Origin: Nematopogon swammerdamellus
Taxonomy: Eukaryota; Arthropoda; Insecta; Lepidoptera; Adelidae
Reading direction: 5' to 3'
Assembly (NCBI GenBank): GCA_946902875.1
Contig: OX336343.1
Span: 8,049,754 to 8,113,753, forward strand
Length of the DNA: 64,000 bases
Made by a program: the position numbers and the translations under genes. Within the stretch, counting starts at the first letter, position 1; each line of letters begins with the position of its first letter. The notes beneath the pieces are model-generated. The model saw only the letters and a program-made list of their open reading frames with translations. It did not search any database and was not told the DNA's origin. This document shows positions 23,041-34,746 of the stretch, piece after piece.

Positions 23041-23710
23041 TTCGTTTGTGCGCGCATCACGCGAAAACCACTCATTGGAGTCAAAATGTAATTACTAAAA
23101 AATATGAAGCTTAATTCCGAGTAACATTTAGTGTTTATTTTGACAACAATATTAATAACGTGTTATACAGGCATAATTGGAGCGATGATAGTGGAAGCAC
23201 TGAGGACGCCAGATCTCACAACGGAAAACGTGGCTAACATCATGGATGCGATACTACAGTTCTTCCCTACCTACTCCATGGTGAATGCATTCAGGTGATA
23301 ACGTGATCTCATTTATTTTTACTACACAGTCATTTTAGTTGGTTCATTGGAGTTAAGTTTCCAAGATGACCGGTAGGAACTATCTGTGTTAGCATTGTTT
23401 CTCCTAGTAGGTGAGTGAGAGAACATTTTCGATGGGTCGCAGTTTCTAACGTCAACCCGCTGATGTTTGTACCCCATGTTATAGTTGGGCATGTTGCCAT
23501 GTTCTCTTGTATTTGTTGTACTTTATTGAGTTCATGAGCAACAATTATGACCTTCAGAGACTTGACCACAGTGGGGCTGACAGAGTGGGCGTGCCGGGAG
23601 ATGTGCGATCTGAGGAAAGCTGTTGTGGTTATGGAGACATGCACCATAGAGACCGTGTGTGAACAAGGAATTGATATGTGTTGCAGTTAGTATTTCTTGT
23701 CTAATATTAT

Positions 23711-24215
23711 CCGGGTTCCGTATCCGTACCTACGACGGCATCTGTTCATCTGGCTGTCTGTCTGTCCGCCCGTCTGTTCTACCTTTATAGGGCTGTTTTT
23801 ATTGAACCATAACAGGTAGCCGGTTGAAATTTTCACAAAACATGGCGGATATCCTAACAAATGATAAAAAGAAAAGCAAAAAATTAAGGTGCAGGCCCAC
23901 ACAAGACACGTGTTTTTTTTTCAACGTTTTTTAGTTTTTATCTATCCTAAAATCGGTAATACATACAAGCGTCAAACTAGGTGTGATTTTATTGCAAACT
24001 CCAACTAATCAAAATTTGGTCAATTACGTGGTGGTACAGAAACCTCGGTGCGTTAGTCAGACTCGCACTTGGCCCATTTGTATGGTAATTGACGTGGTTG
24101 GCTACACCCTACACCACCTGCTACACCCATAATGTCAGTCCATTACAATATGTTTCTGTCGGAATACGTGTCGTGTTAGTGGTTCCCTTTCGTCATGCCG
24201 TCAGTCATCAATTCA
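23711..24215 (-). mobile_element. Interspersed (GACA)n repeat and SINE tail (reverse)
   Basis: GGGTTCCGTATCCGTACC at the left and CAGACTCGCACTTGGCCC at about 24060 mark a reverse copy of the repeat seen at 19955. The SINE tail at about 24085-24215 matches the remnant at 13290-13440. Confidence 0.6.
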
Positions 24216-26261
24216 TCATAGCTCTACTATATTGCTCTCTTAGGTTAATCAAGGAGCACATGATATAGTTAGTGGGTGAACACTTTGCTAGTTCGGTATG
24301 ATAGAATAAGTGCAAATAAGCATAGGTCACATACGCGCTTCTTCGCCATATGGAATGCCAGATGGAGTGAGCACCAAGCTACTGATTGATGATGATGATT
24401 ATGACAATTATATTCACAGTTGAGCAAAATCCATACTTCTTGTGGGAGACGCCGGGGATCTCGAAGCACTTGGTCGTGATGGCGGCGAGCGGCGTTGTAT
24501 TCTGGTTCATACTCATGGTTATAGAATAGAGTACAGGCTAATCGATAAGGTGAGCATTCAACCTTACGAGTACGAGTGTTGAGTTCGCGTGCACTAACGA
24601 CTCGAACATTGCTGTTATGATAAGATATAATTAATTTATGGAGCATTTTGAGTGTGTTGTTAATATCACAAGGTGTCATCGAGTTAATATAAATTGATAT
24701 GTAAATTATGTATATACATACATGAGTATACATACTTATAGATATTCAAATACCGCGTCGGCAAGCTGCCGCTGCTGGACCTGTCGAGGGACGACGACGA
24801 TGTGGCGGAGGAGGCGCGCCAAGTTGCTCTCTTTGAGCAGGCCAACCTGCCCAACTGCAACCTGCTCTGTCGCGATCTAACCAAGTTTTATGGCAAAAAT
24901 CTGGCCGTCAATCAGGTCTCGTTCGGTAAGTACATCCAAGTGTTTCACTCTAGCCATGCACCCTGCATGCAATTTGAACTTTATTCTATAACTGATTGAC
25001 GGTTTTGTTCACAGGTGTAAAGGCAGCAGAATGCTTCGGACTGCTGGGTGTGAACGGCGCAGGAAAGACGAGCACTTTCAAAATGTTGACAGGAGACATA
25101 GGAGTATCCAGCGGAGACGCTTACGTACGTGGATTCTCGATCAGAAACAAAATCAAGCGCGTGCACGAGAACATCGGTTAGTTCATAGAAATTTAATTTA
25201 AAAAAAATTAAATAAATCAATCTTACTTATTTGTTTCCTTCTATCTAACTGAAGACTTTTTTAAGTCGGTCAATGATTATATTCATTTCCGTGTCCAAGT
25301 CTCAACGAGAATGCTCTTAATGAAATGTCCGCAGGTTACTGTCCGCAGTTCGACGCGCTTTTCGATGAGCTCACGGGCCGCGAGACACTGCGCATGTACG
25401 CGCTGCTGCGCGGACTGCGCACGCAGCACGCCGCGGCACTCACGCTCGACCTCGCGCGGCGACTCAACTTCGTGAAGCACATCGACAAGCGGGTGAGTGC
25501 TCCGTCCGCTCGCTCGCTTACTGAGGGAGGCGACGCCGCGCCGCATGTCTAACTGACGCTCGGTGTTGCGCACGCAGGTGGGACACTACTCCGGCGGCAA
25601 CAGGAGGAAGTTGAGCACGGCGATCGCGCTGATGGGCTACGCGTCCGTGATCTACTTGGACGAGCCGACGACGGGCGTGGACCCGGCGGCCAAGCGACAG
25701 GTGTGGCGCGCGATCCACCACAGCACGGAGACGGGTCGCAGCGTGGTGCTCACTTCGCACAGTATGGAGGAGTGCGAGGCGCTCTGCACGCGGCTCGCCA
25801 TCATGGTGAACGGCCGCTTCCAGTGCTTCGGCTCGCCCCAACATCTCAAGAACAAGTTCTCTCAAGGTGGATATTAAATTTAAATTCATCAGTCACAAAC
25901 TCGTCAGTCGTCTGATTAGTGATGCCTTCTGTGGCGGGAGATATTTATTTTGTACGTGAAATTCATTTCAGGTTACATTCTCACGGCAAAGATAAAGATG
26001 GCTGAAGATAGCAACGACATTAGCTCCCTACATGAAGCTGTCAAGACCTACATCACACAGCACTTTCCGGGCGCCAAACTTATGTAAGTAGATACACTCC
26101 CCCTATAAAATCAATGGTAGATACTTATCATACGAGGTTCTCGATTTACTTACTTACTTATCATCAGTTCCACTATGTCTACGCCTAGTTTTCCGCATGT
26201 TCGCAAGCACGGTGTGTAGTTAGGCCCGGTGCGTGCGTCAAATAAGTTTGTGCAGCTACCA

Positions 26262-26665
26262 TGTATGTCGCATGCGGGGGTTGCGAATGCCATGGCGGCC
26301 TGACCGGTGTCTATTCACGCCTCTCTTGAAGGACCCGAAATAAATGGGGGAAATGTGTAGGCAGGCAGAGCCCTTCCGGCCGCGTACGTAACTGAGTTTT
26401 GTAAACTTGTTGCGGTAGAGGAATATTTATTCTTCGTTGGTAACTGGTTTCGGAAGAAGAATATTTATTCTTCGTTGGTAACTGGTTTCGGTAGAGGAAT
26501 GCGTTCCAGAGTTTACCGATTCTGTGGAGGAAGGATCTATGCAGAACCGATTGGTACGCATCCGCGGTAAGTCCAGCGTTTAGGGATGCAATCCCTAATC
26601 AGCAGTGCGCGTTGTGCGGAAGTGGAAAGAGAATTGCTGGATTGCGTTGCGTTGGTCGATTGTTC
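26262..26665 (-). mobile_element. LINE 3' fragment (reverse), private to A'
   Basis: Contains GAATGCCATGGCGGCCTGAC, GTTCCAGAGTTTACCGATTC and TAGGGATGCAATCCCTAATC, matching the copy at 30785-31150. A short internal direct repeat (GAATATTTATTCTTCGTTGG twice) lies at 26410-26480. Absent from the parent intron of gene A. Confidence 0.7.
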
Positions 26666-27193
26666 CGATTTCCCCAGAATTGGTATATAAATACGCTAAA
26701 TTGGTAATGCCAGGACTTTAATTTTATGGCCACGACGACGTGGGCCACCATATCACAGACTGACTTTCAGACAGAAGAAGCATATGAATATTAGAAGATA
26801 ATAATGTAACTTGTAATATACATTTGAAGATAATAATAAAAATGTAAGTCACACACTTATAGGTTTTGAACATGTAATTTGTAGATATTAAAATAATAGT
26901 ATAAGAAATTAGTTTTTAATTTTGGTTGTCTAGTCAAGGGTGTGTTCAAAGGGTAGGTATAAGTATAAGTAAGACATGATGTGTTGCAGGGAGTCGTACC
27001 AGGGACTGGTGACGTACTACCTGCCGGACCGGAGCGCGCCGTGGTCCTACATGTTCGGGCTGATGGAGACAGCCAAGGAACAACTCGTGGAGGACTACAC
27101 CATCTCATATACTACGCTCGAGCAAGTCTTCCTACAATTCACGAGATTCCAACGGGAAACTTTATAGCCTTCCAGTACATTGTAGGATTATCA

Positions 27194-27199
27194 AATAAA
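27194..27199 (+). promoter_or_regulatory. A' poly(A) signal
   Basis: AATAAA at the same distance from the stop as in gene A; it was copied with the duplication. Confidence 0.5.
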
Positions 27200-27388
27200 A
27201 GCATATTTTCCTATTATCTACTCATAATATCAATGTCGCTATATATATTTTTGTAAATCGAAATATTTTGATGTTTTGTGGGTAAGTATGGTTATAAATT
27301 TAACATATTTTTCTCAAGTGCGAAGCTCGTAACCAACATTTTAAGTAGGAAATTTGTATTATATTGTAAATCGAACGTCATTAGAAGA

Positions 27389-27532
27389 CTAAGGCCCAAT
27401 TGCGCCAACACGAATTTAGAGTTAAGTAGCGAGTTATGGATTTAAACGCGGTTCCCACAGTCAACGGGTACTAGCTTAACGAGTTAAACTGATTTATATC
27501 GTTAAATTCGTGTTGGCGCAATTGGCCCTTAG
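27389..27532. mobile_element. MITE, about 144 bp, private to A'
   Basis: Inverted ends TAAGGCCCAATTGCGCCAAC and GTTGGCGCAATTGGCCCTTA continue through CACGAATTTA/TAAATTCGTG. TA at the ends suggests a Tc1/mariner-type relative. The parent 3' flank of gene A lacks it. Confidence 0.8.
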
Positions 27533-27827
27533 TGTTTTCGTATATTTTTTAATGTATTTTTTTAAGTATTAATGATATTAGTTAATTTTGATGAAAATAG
27601 GTTCCTTTGATCATGAATTCATGAGAAATAATTTTCTTTAGGTTTGCAGGTAAATAAATGTGTATGGCCGCAGTTACCTACAGCATGTCTTGTCACTCTG
27701 AAAATGACTACATATAACGTCTCACTGCCATACTTGCGCCTGTACTTATGTATATACAAGTGATATTACAGCACAATGCAAGAATTCCTAATAGGATAGA
27801 ATCAAAATGTGTGATTTTTTTTATAGA

Positions 27828-28190
27828 AACATAGAAAGTGACACGGTTGGCTACATCACCTACTACATGATGTCAGCTCATAATACCTTGGTGAACTAGT
27901 TGCCATATCAGTGTTTCCCTTGAACTGGGCGGAAAACACGAACTATTTACTTAGCCATTTCAACCGACCTTTCATTCAGTGCGGTGGTGGTATCACCCCG
28001 CGAGGGTTAAACCCTACCACCTAGTAAGTTAAGAAGGGAAGGGAACTACAGCTTTACGTGCAACTCGAACCACGGCCAGTCTCCAACGTCGAGCGAGCCA
28101 TCCATCACTGACCGCGCCCAGGTGTGCTTATGATCCGACTGACAGTCGACCGACCGCACCACTCAGCTACCGAGGCTGACAGTGTTCATT
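27828..28190 (-). mobile_element. Near full-length SINE (reverse), private to A' flank
   Basis: Poly(T) and the tail come first, then the head ending in GTAGCTGAGTGG on the minus strand. It splits sequence that is continuous near 16895 in the parent copy, so it inserted after the duplication. Confidence 0.8.
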
Positions 28191-28692
28191 ATGCTGAATT
28201 GTTTTCAATATTGTATGTGTTGTATAAAATTACGCATTGATGAACTAGATTTATTAATTTATTGATACTTATACTAAGCAAAATTAAGACAAAAGTTAAG
28301 AAACATTTTACAAGGTGTTTTATTGTATGCAATTTAGTATTAAATACTAACTTTTGCCTGCGGCTTCGCTCGCGTGAAATTCATATTTAAAAAGAAGAAA
28401 ATTTTGGTTTGTAAAGAAAGAGCAGTTCGGTTCTATGAGAGCCACATCTTTCTGTAACGTGATGTGGTGAGTAATAAATAAACTAATAACCCACACACCA
28501 CCGCATTGATCGCGCTTGATATCACAAAATTTCCGATAGCGACGTAACGCGGGCACTCTTCCCTTGTCACCAGGTTCAGGGCTTTTCAACCTTTAATAAA
28601 TATTATATTCTTTAATAAATAATAAATATTTCGGAGAATATATCCAGTTTGCGAATACAATAAATAACGTTCTCCCGTAGGATCACGTTGCA

Positions 28693-29095
28693 TTTTTAGG
28701 GTTCCGTATCCGTCGTACGGGACCCTATTAATAAGCCTACGCCGTCTGTTTGTCCGTCTGTCTGTCTGTCTGTCTGTCCGTCTGTCCGAGGGCTGTATCT
28801 CTTGAACCGTCATAGGTAGCCCGTTGAAATTTTCACAGTGGCCGATATACTCGTAACAAAAAAATAAAAATAAGAAAAAGTAAAAAAAATCACGGGTGTC
28901 CCCATACAAGAAACTAAAAAGTGTAATGCGCGCCATCTACCGAAAACAGTATGATGCATTTTAACTAATCATGCATTTTAACAAATATGAAGCATTTCAT
29001 AAAACATGCCATAAATGGCGTGAGTGGTGCTGACCATGACATGGCGATACGGAACCCTCGGTCCGCGAGTTCGACTCGCACTTGGCCGGTTTTTT
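28693..29095 (-). mobile_element. Interspersed (GACA)n repeat (reverse)
   Basis: Begins AGGGTTCCGTATCCGTCGTA, has a (GTCT)n run and ends GCGAGTTCGACTCGCACTTG then GCCGGTTTTTTT; reverse of the copy at 19955-20285. Confidence 0.75.
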
Positions 29096-29194
29096 TTAAT
29101 TTAAATTTAGTATGGAACACTTTTCAGGGGTCTACCGGCGTTAACCCATTGGCTAACTCACACAAATATTCGCATATTTCAACCAATATCCGGG

Positions 29195-29531
29195 CCGGAT
29201 GCCTCACGCTGGGTGCGGTCAGTACTTGGATGGGTGACCGCTGACCGTTGGAGGCTGACCGAGGTTCGGATTCCTCGTAAAACTGTAGGTCCTTTCCCTC
29301 CTAATCTTACTTGGTGGTAGGGTTTAACCCGCCCGGGTTGGTACCACCGCACTGAATGAAACGTCGGTCTAAACGGCTATGTAAATAGTTTGTGTTTTCC
29401 GACCAGTTCAGTGTAGCCGGCACGATCAAAGGGGGAAGCACTGACATGGCACCTAGTTCACCCGGTGTTATGGGCTGACATCGCGGACGTTGTAGGTGAT
29501 GTAGCCAACCGTGTCAGTTTCCATAAAAAAA
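29195..29531 (+). mobile_element. SINE, 5'-truncated head
   Basis: Starts in the 5S-like segment (GTCAGTACTTGGATGGGTGA) and runs to the complete tail GTGTCAGTTTCCATA plus poly(A). Confidence 0.75.
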
Positions 29532-30784
29532 AAAGCACACTTGATAGATGGACTCCTTTGTCCTTTTGTACAGCCTACAACTCAACGGTCCGAATATGAA
29601 TCAAAATATTATTTAACACTTTTCAGTTCTAGTTGTTTTTTTAAGTCGGTGCAATGTTTTTTTTTTTTAAGAAGTCGGCTAATGAATATGAAAATACTTG
29701 TATATGATTTAAAAACGAAAACGTGGCGTGCATGCAACATAAATAATAGTGAAGAGTGTAGAGAGTAGCTGTAGTTAAGAAATATGGAAACATTGCATTG
29801 TCGTTCAGTTCTATGAGCTATGATTATAAAGTTTGAAGTCTCTAGTCTAGCTCATCGGAAATGTCACTCGGGATGATATAAGGATCCTAACATTTCTATC
29901 GGTTCAAGAATTTAGAAGTTATGGCGGAATAAAGAAAAGGACGACGAAAAAAAAAAGTGGAGTCGCAGGTAAACTATTTTTATTTTATTAAGAATGTGTG
30001 TGTGTGAAAGTATTAAAATAAGAACAGGAAACTCGGTGGCAGGTTAAAAAGCCCTGATTTATCAGTAAGTTATCTACATATATCTTTTATCAAGGTATCG
30101 ACCGTTCAAACATAAAAAATGCTAGCGCACGGAGGGCAGGAACAATTACCCATCTACTGCGTGAATTAATGGTGTGTGTTCAATAATTCGTTCGTCAAGT
30201 TTAGTGTTTTTTCAATGTTAGTATTACGTACATAATAATGTGATTAACTGATTACCGAATGAGAAGTCGAGCCATGTTCAGGTTTGAATGTACACCTAAC
30301 CAGGATTGTAAAATTTCGAAACAGTGAATATTTGTATACCTAAACATTCAATTCAAGCCAATACATTTTCTTAAAATAGTGCTCAGCATTCAGAGAAAAC
30401 ATTCACACCTTAGAATTCATAAAATGATTCGTTGAGTTTGTTGTTGTTTATTTTATTATGCATTATACTCGTAGTACGTACATAGGATAGTATTAGCAGG
30501 TTCAGTACAAGTAGGTACTCTTGAACAATTGTCACATTTATTGGTTTTATAACCTACCCTATTTGCTTGTATGTACATATTTGCATTTTTACCCAACCTG
30601 ACACGGTACCTGCTGCTGCACTAGTGATGTCAGCTTATTTAGCCTTGTTTTTGTCGGATCGAGGTGCCATGTAGAATTCGAACTGAAAGGCTTCTTGTAG
30701 AGCATCTAAGTTCTAAACCTAAAAATTCAATGCGAATATTATATATTTTTATTTTTTACTGATTTATAGAAAGTGCGAAATGAG
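29532..30784. other. Spacer upstream of gene B
   Basis: No gene or complete repeat recognised. AT-rich. If gene B has a non-coding first exon it may lie here, but no splice partner could be identified by eye. Confidence 0.4.
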
Positions 30785-31150
30785 GCGCCGATCCACACAT
30801 AAGGTTACTAACGACGCCCATGGACATTCGGTCGCTCGCGGGGGTTGCGAATGCCATGCCGGCCTGATAGGTGCCTATCCCGAGACCGCGCTTGGGGGAA
30901 ATATTATGTGGGCAGGGTAGAGCGGCGATGTTCTAGAATTTACCAGTTCTGTGGAGGAAAGATCTGCAGAGCCGATTGGTATACGCATCCGGTACGTCCA
31001 ATGTGTAGGGATGCAATCCCTGCCCAGTGCGCGTTGTGCGGAGGTGGAAAGTGGGCGGCGGGATCGCGTCAAACAGCTCCTCCGAATATTCACCATGGAA
31101 TAAGCTATAGAACACATTTGACATCACAGGCGCTGACATCCCTACGAAGT
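30785..31150 (-). mobile_element. LINE reverse transcriptase C-terminal fragment (reverse), just 5' of gene B
   Basis: The minus strand encodes NVFYSLFHGEYSEELFD, then FHLRTTRTGQGLHPY and CRSFLHRTGKF, matching the C-terminal part of Jockey/CR1-type reverse transcriptases. It ends about 140 bp before the gene B start codon, so the 5' UTR or promoter of B may overlap it. Confidence 0.7.
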
Positions 31151-31287
31151 TGCAGTTGTTCTAGATCTAGATCGCGGGACACCTCGGGCTCACCCACTAA
31201 TCGCAGGACTCAACGCTGGATCATTTCTTTTCTCAGATCGAAATCAGTGAATGTCCAGAGGACAAAGTCAAACTATCACAGCTCGCG

Positions 31288-34200
31288 ATGGGTGCCACAG
31301 AGATGGAGAAGCTTCGGCTTCTGATGTGGAAGAACTTCCTGCAGCAATGGCGGCACAAGGTGCAGACCGTGGCAGAAGTGCTGCTGCCGGTGTTGACTGC
31401 CTCTCTCATCGTCATCCTTCGGACGGAGATCAAGCCGACGAGTCACGAACAAATCGTGTTCCCTCCTATTTCAGCGTACTCCCTGGAGAATTCTCTGCCA
31501 GTCTTGTGAGTAGACCTTTTAATTTAAATAAGCTCTCGATCACCTTTTGTTCGCAATACGATTGAGTGAGTTCGATCGAGATAATGATTTATTCCGAACA
31601 TAGCAGATATGAAGTCCGCTTTACGAACATTCTGATAAAAATCGGACACTACAAGGTTACGAGCAAACACGAGTAGGTATTATCTAAATCACAAGCATAA
31701 GAAGGCCATTGTCCTGGCTAAGTGCTAACAGATACTTAACTATAAAATTTCGTCAGAATCAATGTAACCTGTCTGACGGATGCAATCTCGGATTGGCGAT
31801 CCGAAATTGTTTAGCATGCACGTTCATACTTTCACGATAATAACTATACTATGACAACCTTGCAATGGAGTAGGGCTCGTCATATTGACTCATGCCTCAT
31901 ACTCGTCGTAACTATTTAAATTATGCGCACGTGCATAAGTCCATTGACTATGCAGTGAATCAAATATAATATGTGAGATATCCTTATCTGAGCATATTTG
32001 CCACATTTACAATGAGTTAAATAATCCGATAGATAAGCACCTATACCTACCTACCAATCTGTTGTGTGATTCATACGATTCACACTGTTTTGAATAGCTA
32101 TCTTCTTATCATCTTATATCACACTACTGTTTCTAATTGTCAGCCTCTGTAGCTCCTTGGTGCGGTCGGTCGACTGTCGGTCGTGATCATAAGCACACCG
32201 GGGCGCGGTCAGTAATTGGATGGGTGACAGCTCAACCGTTGGAGGCTGACCGTGGTTCGGATTCCACGAAAAACTGTAGGTCCCTTCCCTTGTTACCTTA
32301 TTTGGTGGTAGGGTTTAACCCGTCCGGGTTGATACCGCCGCATTGAATGAGAGGTCGGTTGAAACGGCTTTGTAAATAGTTAGTGTTTTACGTCCAGTTC
32401 AGTGTAGCCGGCACGACCGAAGGGAAGCACTGACGTGATACCAAGGTGTTATGGGTTGACGTCACGGATGTAGTAGGTGATGTAACCAACCGTGTCAGTT
32501 TTCATAAAAACAAATTTTTTTTTTGCTAAATGGTGCATGTTCTTTTATTTCTATTATTTAATGTTCCACATTACACGTTAAACACGTTGCAAGCCCTATT
32601 GACGCCTCACAATAAAATACATTGTTGCCCACGTATATTCAAGGATAGTTCGAATATACAAAGAAGTTATTATTCAATATTACTTTCACACTTGTACTAA
32701 ATAATCATATTGTGTCTACAGCGGAGCGATGGATCTGCGAAACATGTCGGTTGCATATTCACCGACCAGCCCTGTATTGGACCGGGTTGTTCGAGGTGCC
32801 ATCGTGAGGATGCTTGGACAGAACGCGGGACTGCTGGGATCACTCATCACAGGCAACCTGACGTGGCCGCCGTCGTTCCCGAACATTACGATACCCCCCG
32901 ACCTAGAATGGCCGCCCTCGTGGCTGGAGAACCCGCCGGGTAATTGGTCCATACCGGATGGAATAGATTTACCAGATGAAGTGGTAAATGTACTACAAAA
33001 TTTCATGCGCGCTACACCGTATAACGATAGCATCCAACTGGAAGGAATATACCTCAGCCCTGATTCAGATCGCCAAGTCATCGCTGCCGTTCAATTTGAC
33101 GATGAGTTATTGGGTAAGAATTAAATCTTAATTACCTACGTAAATAGTACAGCCTGAAAAAAAAGTATTTTAAGTGTTGAAAATGTATTATTCCAACAGC
33201 TGCAACGGAGCTGCCCGATGATATCCAATACACGCTGCGGTTTCCTCTGCGACCGCGTATGAGCTCGTTCTACAGCCAAGGGGGATTCGCGTGGAGGACC
33301 GAGCGGGTGTTTCCTGTCTACCCGACCCCTGGACCACGATTTGCAGACTCTCCGGAAGGAGGAGATGATCCAGGTGACTAATCGCATTTTCATCATAAAT
33401 TGTAATCTTAATTATATTTCCGAATCGGTGAAACTTATTGAAAGAAATAATGTTTCAGGGTACGTGAACGAAATGTTCATCGTACTTCAGCACGCGATAT
33501 CGATGGAGTTGATCTCAGTAAAGGTTCCCGAGGCGACGAGGTTACCGGTGAACATTCGGAGGTTCCCGCATCCGCCCTACACTGTGGATATGCTCATAGA
33601 AGTGCTCCAAATTCTATTCCCCATGCTGATCGTTATGAGCTTCACATACACGGCTGTCAGCACTGTTCGTTTTGTTGCCAGGGAAAAGGAATTGCAATTG
33701 AAAGTAAGTTTAATTTAATACGGAATGTAGTCAGAATAGAAATATGGGCAATAATGACGTAACCGGCTGATTTTATAGCTATCTGTTTATTTCAGGAATC
33801 AATGAGGATAATGGGTTTACCGACGTGGCTACATTGGACAGCCTGGTTTCTGAAGCAGTTTATATTTCTCATTGTAACAATATTACTTTTTGTGATCATT
33901 TTGAAGGTAAGAATTTGTCATCACTCATCTCATCAGTCATACATATCACACAGATTCATTGATACGTTTTTTAAGAGGGACTAAAATATATTTTATTATA
34001 ATTTCAGATGAACGTGTATTCTCATGCAGAAGATGTACCAGACTATGCCATATTCACACTGACGCCGTGGTCTGTTATCTTCATGTTTATGACATTATAC
34101 ATTGTCTGTACTATATTCTTTTGTTTTATGGTTAGCGGCTTGTTCGGAAAAGGTTAGTTAGTACGTAATCCTAACATTAGTGAATACATTTATATTTTAT

Positions 34201-34746
34201 TCATAGAAACCTTCCAGTTCTAATATTTGTTTGTTTCCATTTCAGCCAGCACTGCAACTCTATTTTGTGCTGTTTTCTGGTTCTTGGCATACATTCCAGC
34301 ACTATTCTTGACTACCGACAATAATGCGTCCTTTGCAGCAAAGTTGTTGTCTTGCTTTAGCGTCAACTCTGCCATGGCGTTAGGATTTCAGATTATATTG
34401 AAAACCGAAGCCGCACACAAAGGTAGGTTGCACAACATTGATAATGTAATTTCAAGCATTATTAAATTACATACATGCTTTTTAAATTACCTGCAATTTT
34501 GCACAACCAAATTTTATGTTTGTGTCTCTGCAGGTATGCAATGGGGAGAGTTCTTCACTCCGGCTTCGACTGATGACGACTTTCTGTTTGGATATGTGGT
34601 GATTCTATTGATCGTCGATTGCTGGTTATACATGGCTGTTGCTCTATATGTGGAGAAAGTGCTCCCAGGTTCCTTCGGTGTAGCCCAACCTTGGTATTTT
34701 GTCTTCCAACCTTCTTATTGGTTTCCGACCAGATGTTCACAGACAG
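31288..34746 (+). CDS. Gene B, N-terminus, ectodomain 1 and TMD1 exons
   Basis: Residues 1-72 (exon 1) contain the first helix around residues 20-44 ([14 protein letters not shown]). Exons 2-3 (to about residue 261) encode a large first ectodomain with Trp/Pro-rich repeats ([19 protein letters not shown]) and several N-x-S/T sites. Exons 4-8 encode the helix cluster to about residue 558, with [37 protein letters not shown] and [12 protein letters not shown]. The lengths of exons 3-8 equal those of gene A base for base. Confidence 0.92.

Larger units (their letters stand above)
23171..27167 (+). pseudogene. A': partial duplicate of gene A 3' end (last TMD2 exons plus NBD2)
   Basis: Nine exon equivalents match the last exons of gene A: 23171-23294, 23558-23685, 24420-24549, 24742-24925, 25015-25176, 25335-25492, 25578-25866, 25972-26083 and 26990-27167. 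Introns align too, so this is a DNA-level duplication and not a retrocopy. No equivalents of the earlier exons (NBD1, most of TMD2) lie upstream. The exon at 24420-24549 is 5 nt longer than its parent: an extra AATAG near 24524-24528 creates an in-frame TAG at 24527-24529 and shifts the frame. Everything downstream, including Walker A, signature, Walker B and H-loop, is open and nearly unchanged. It could be a young pseudogene, or an alternative 3' end reached by splicing from gene A exon 11518-11643 (phases fit), but the stop would truncate that product before NBD2. Confidence 0.85.
23148..28335 (+). repeat. Segmental duplication, copy 2 (holds A')
   Basis: This is the partner of 12578-17150. 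It was lengthened after duplication by a LINE fragment (about 26262-26665), a MITE (27389-27532) and a reverse-oriented SINE (27828-28190). A (TTGGTTTG)n array lies about 100 bp before its left edge. Confidence 0.75.

Noticed and set aside
22845..23084. Reverse frame rich in Asn/Thr/Gln/Lys-Pro repeats
   Set aside because: It is the translation of the (TTGGTTTG)n microsatellite.
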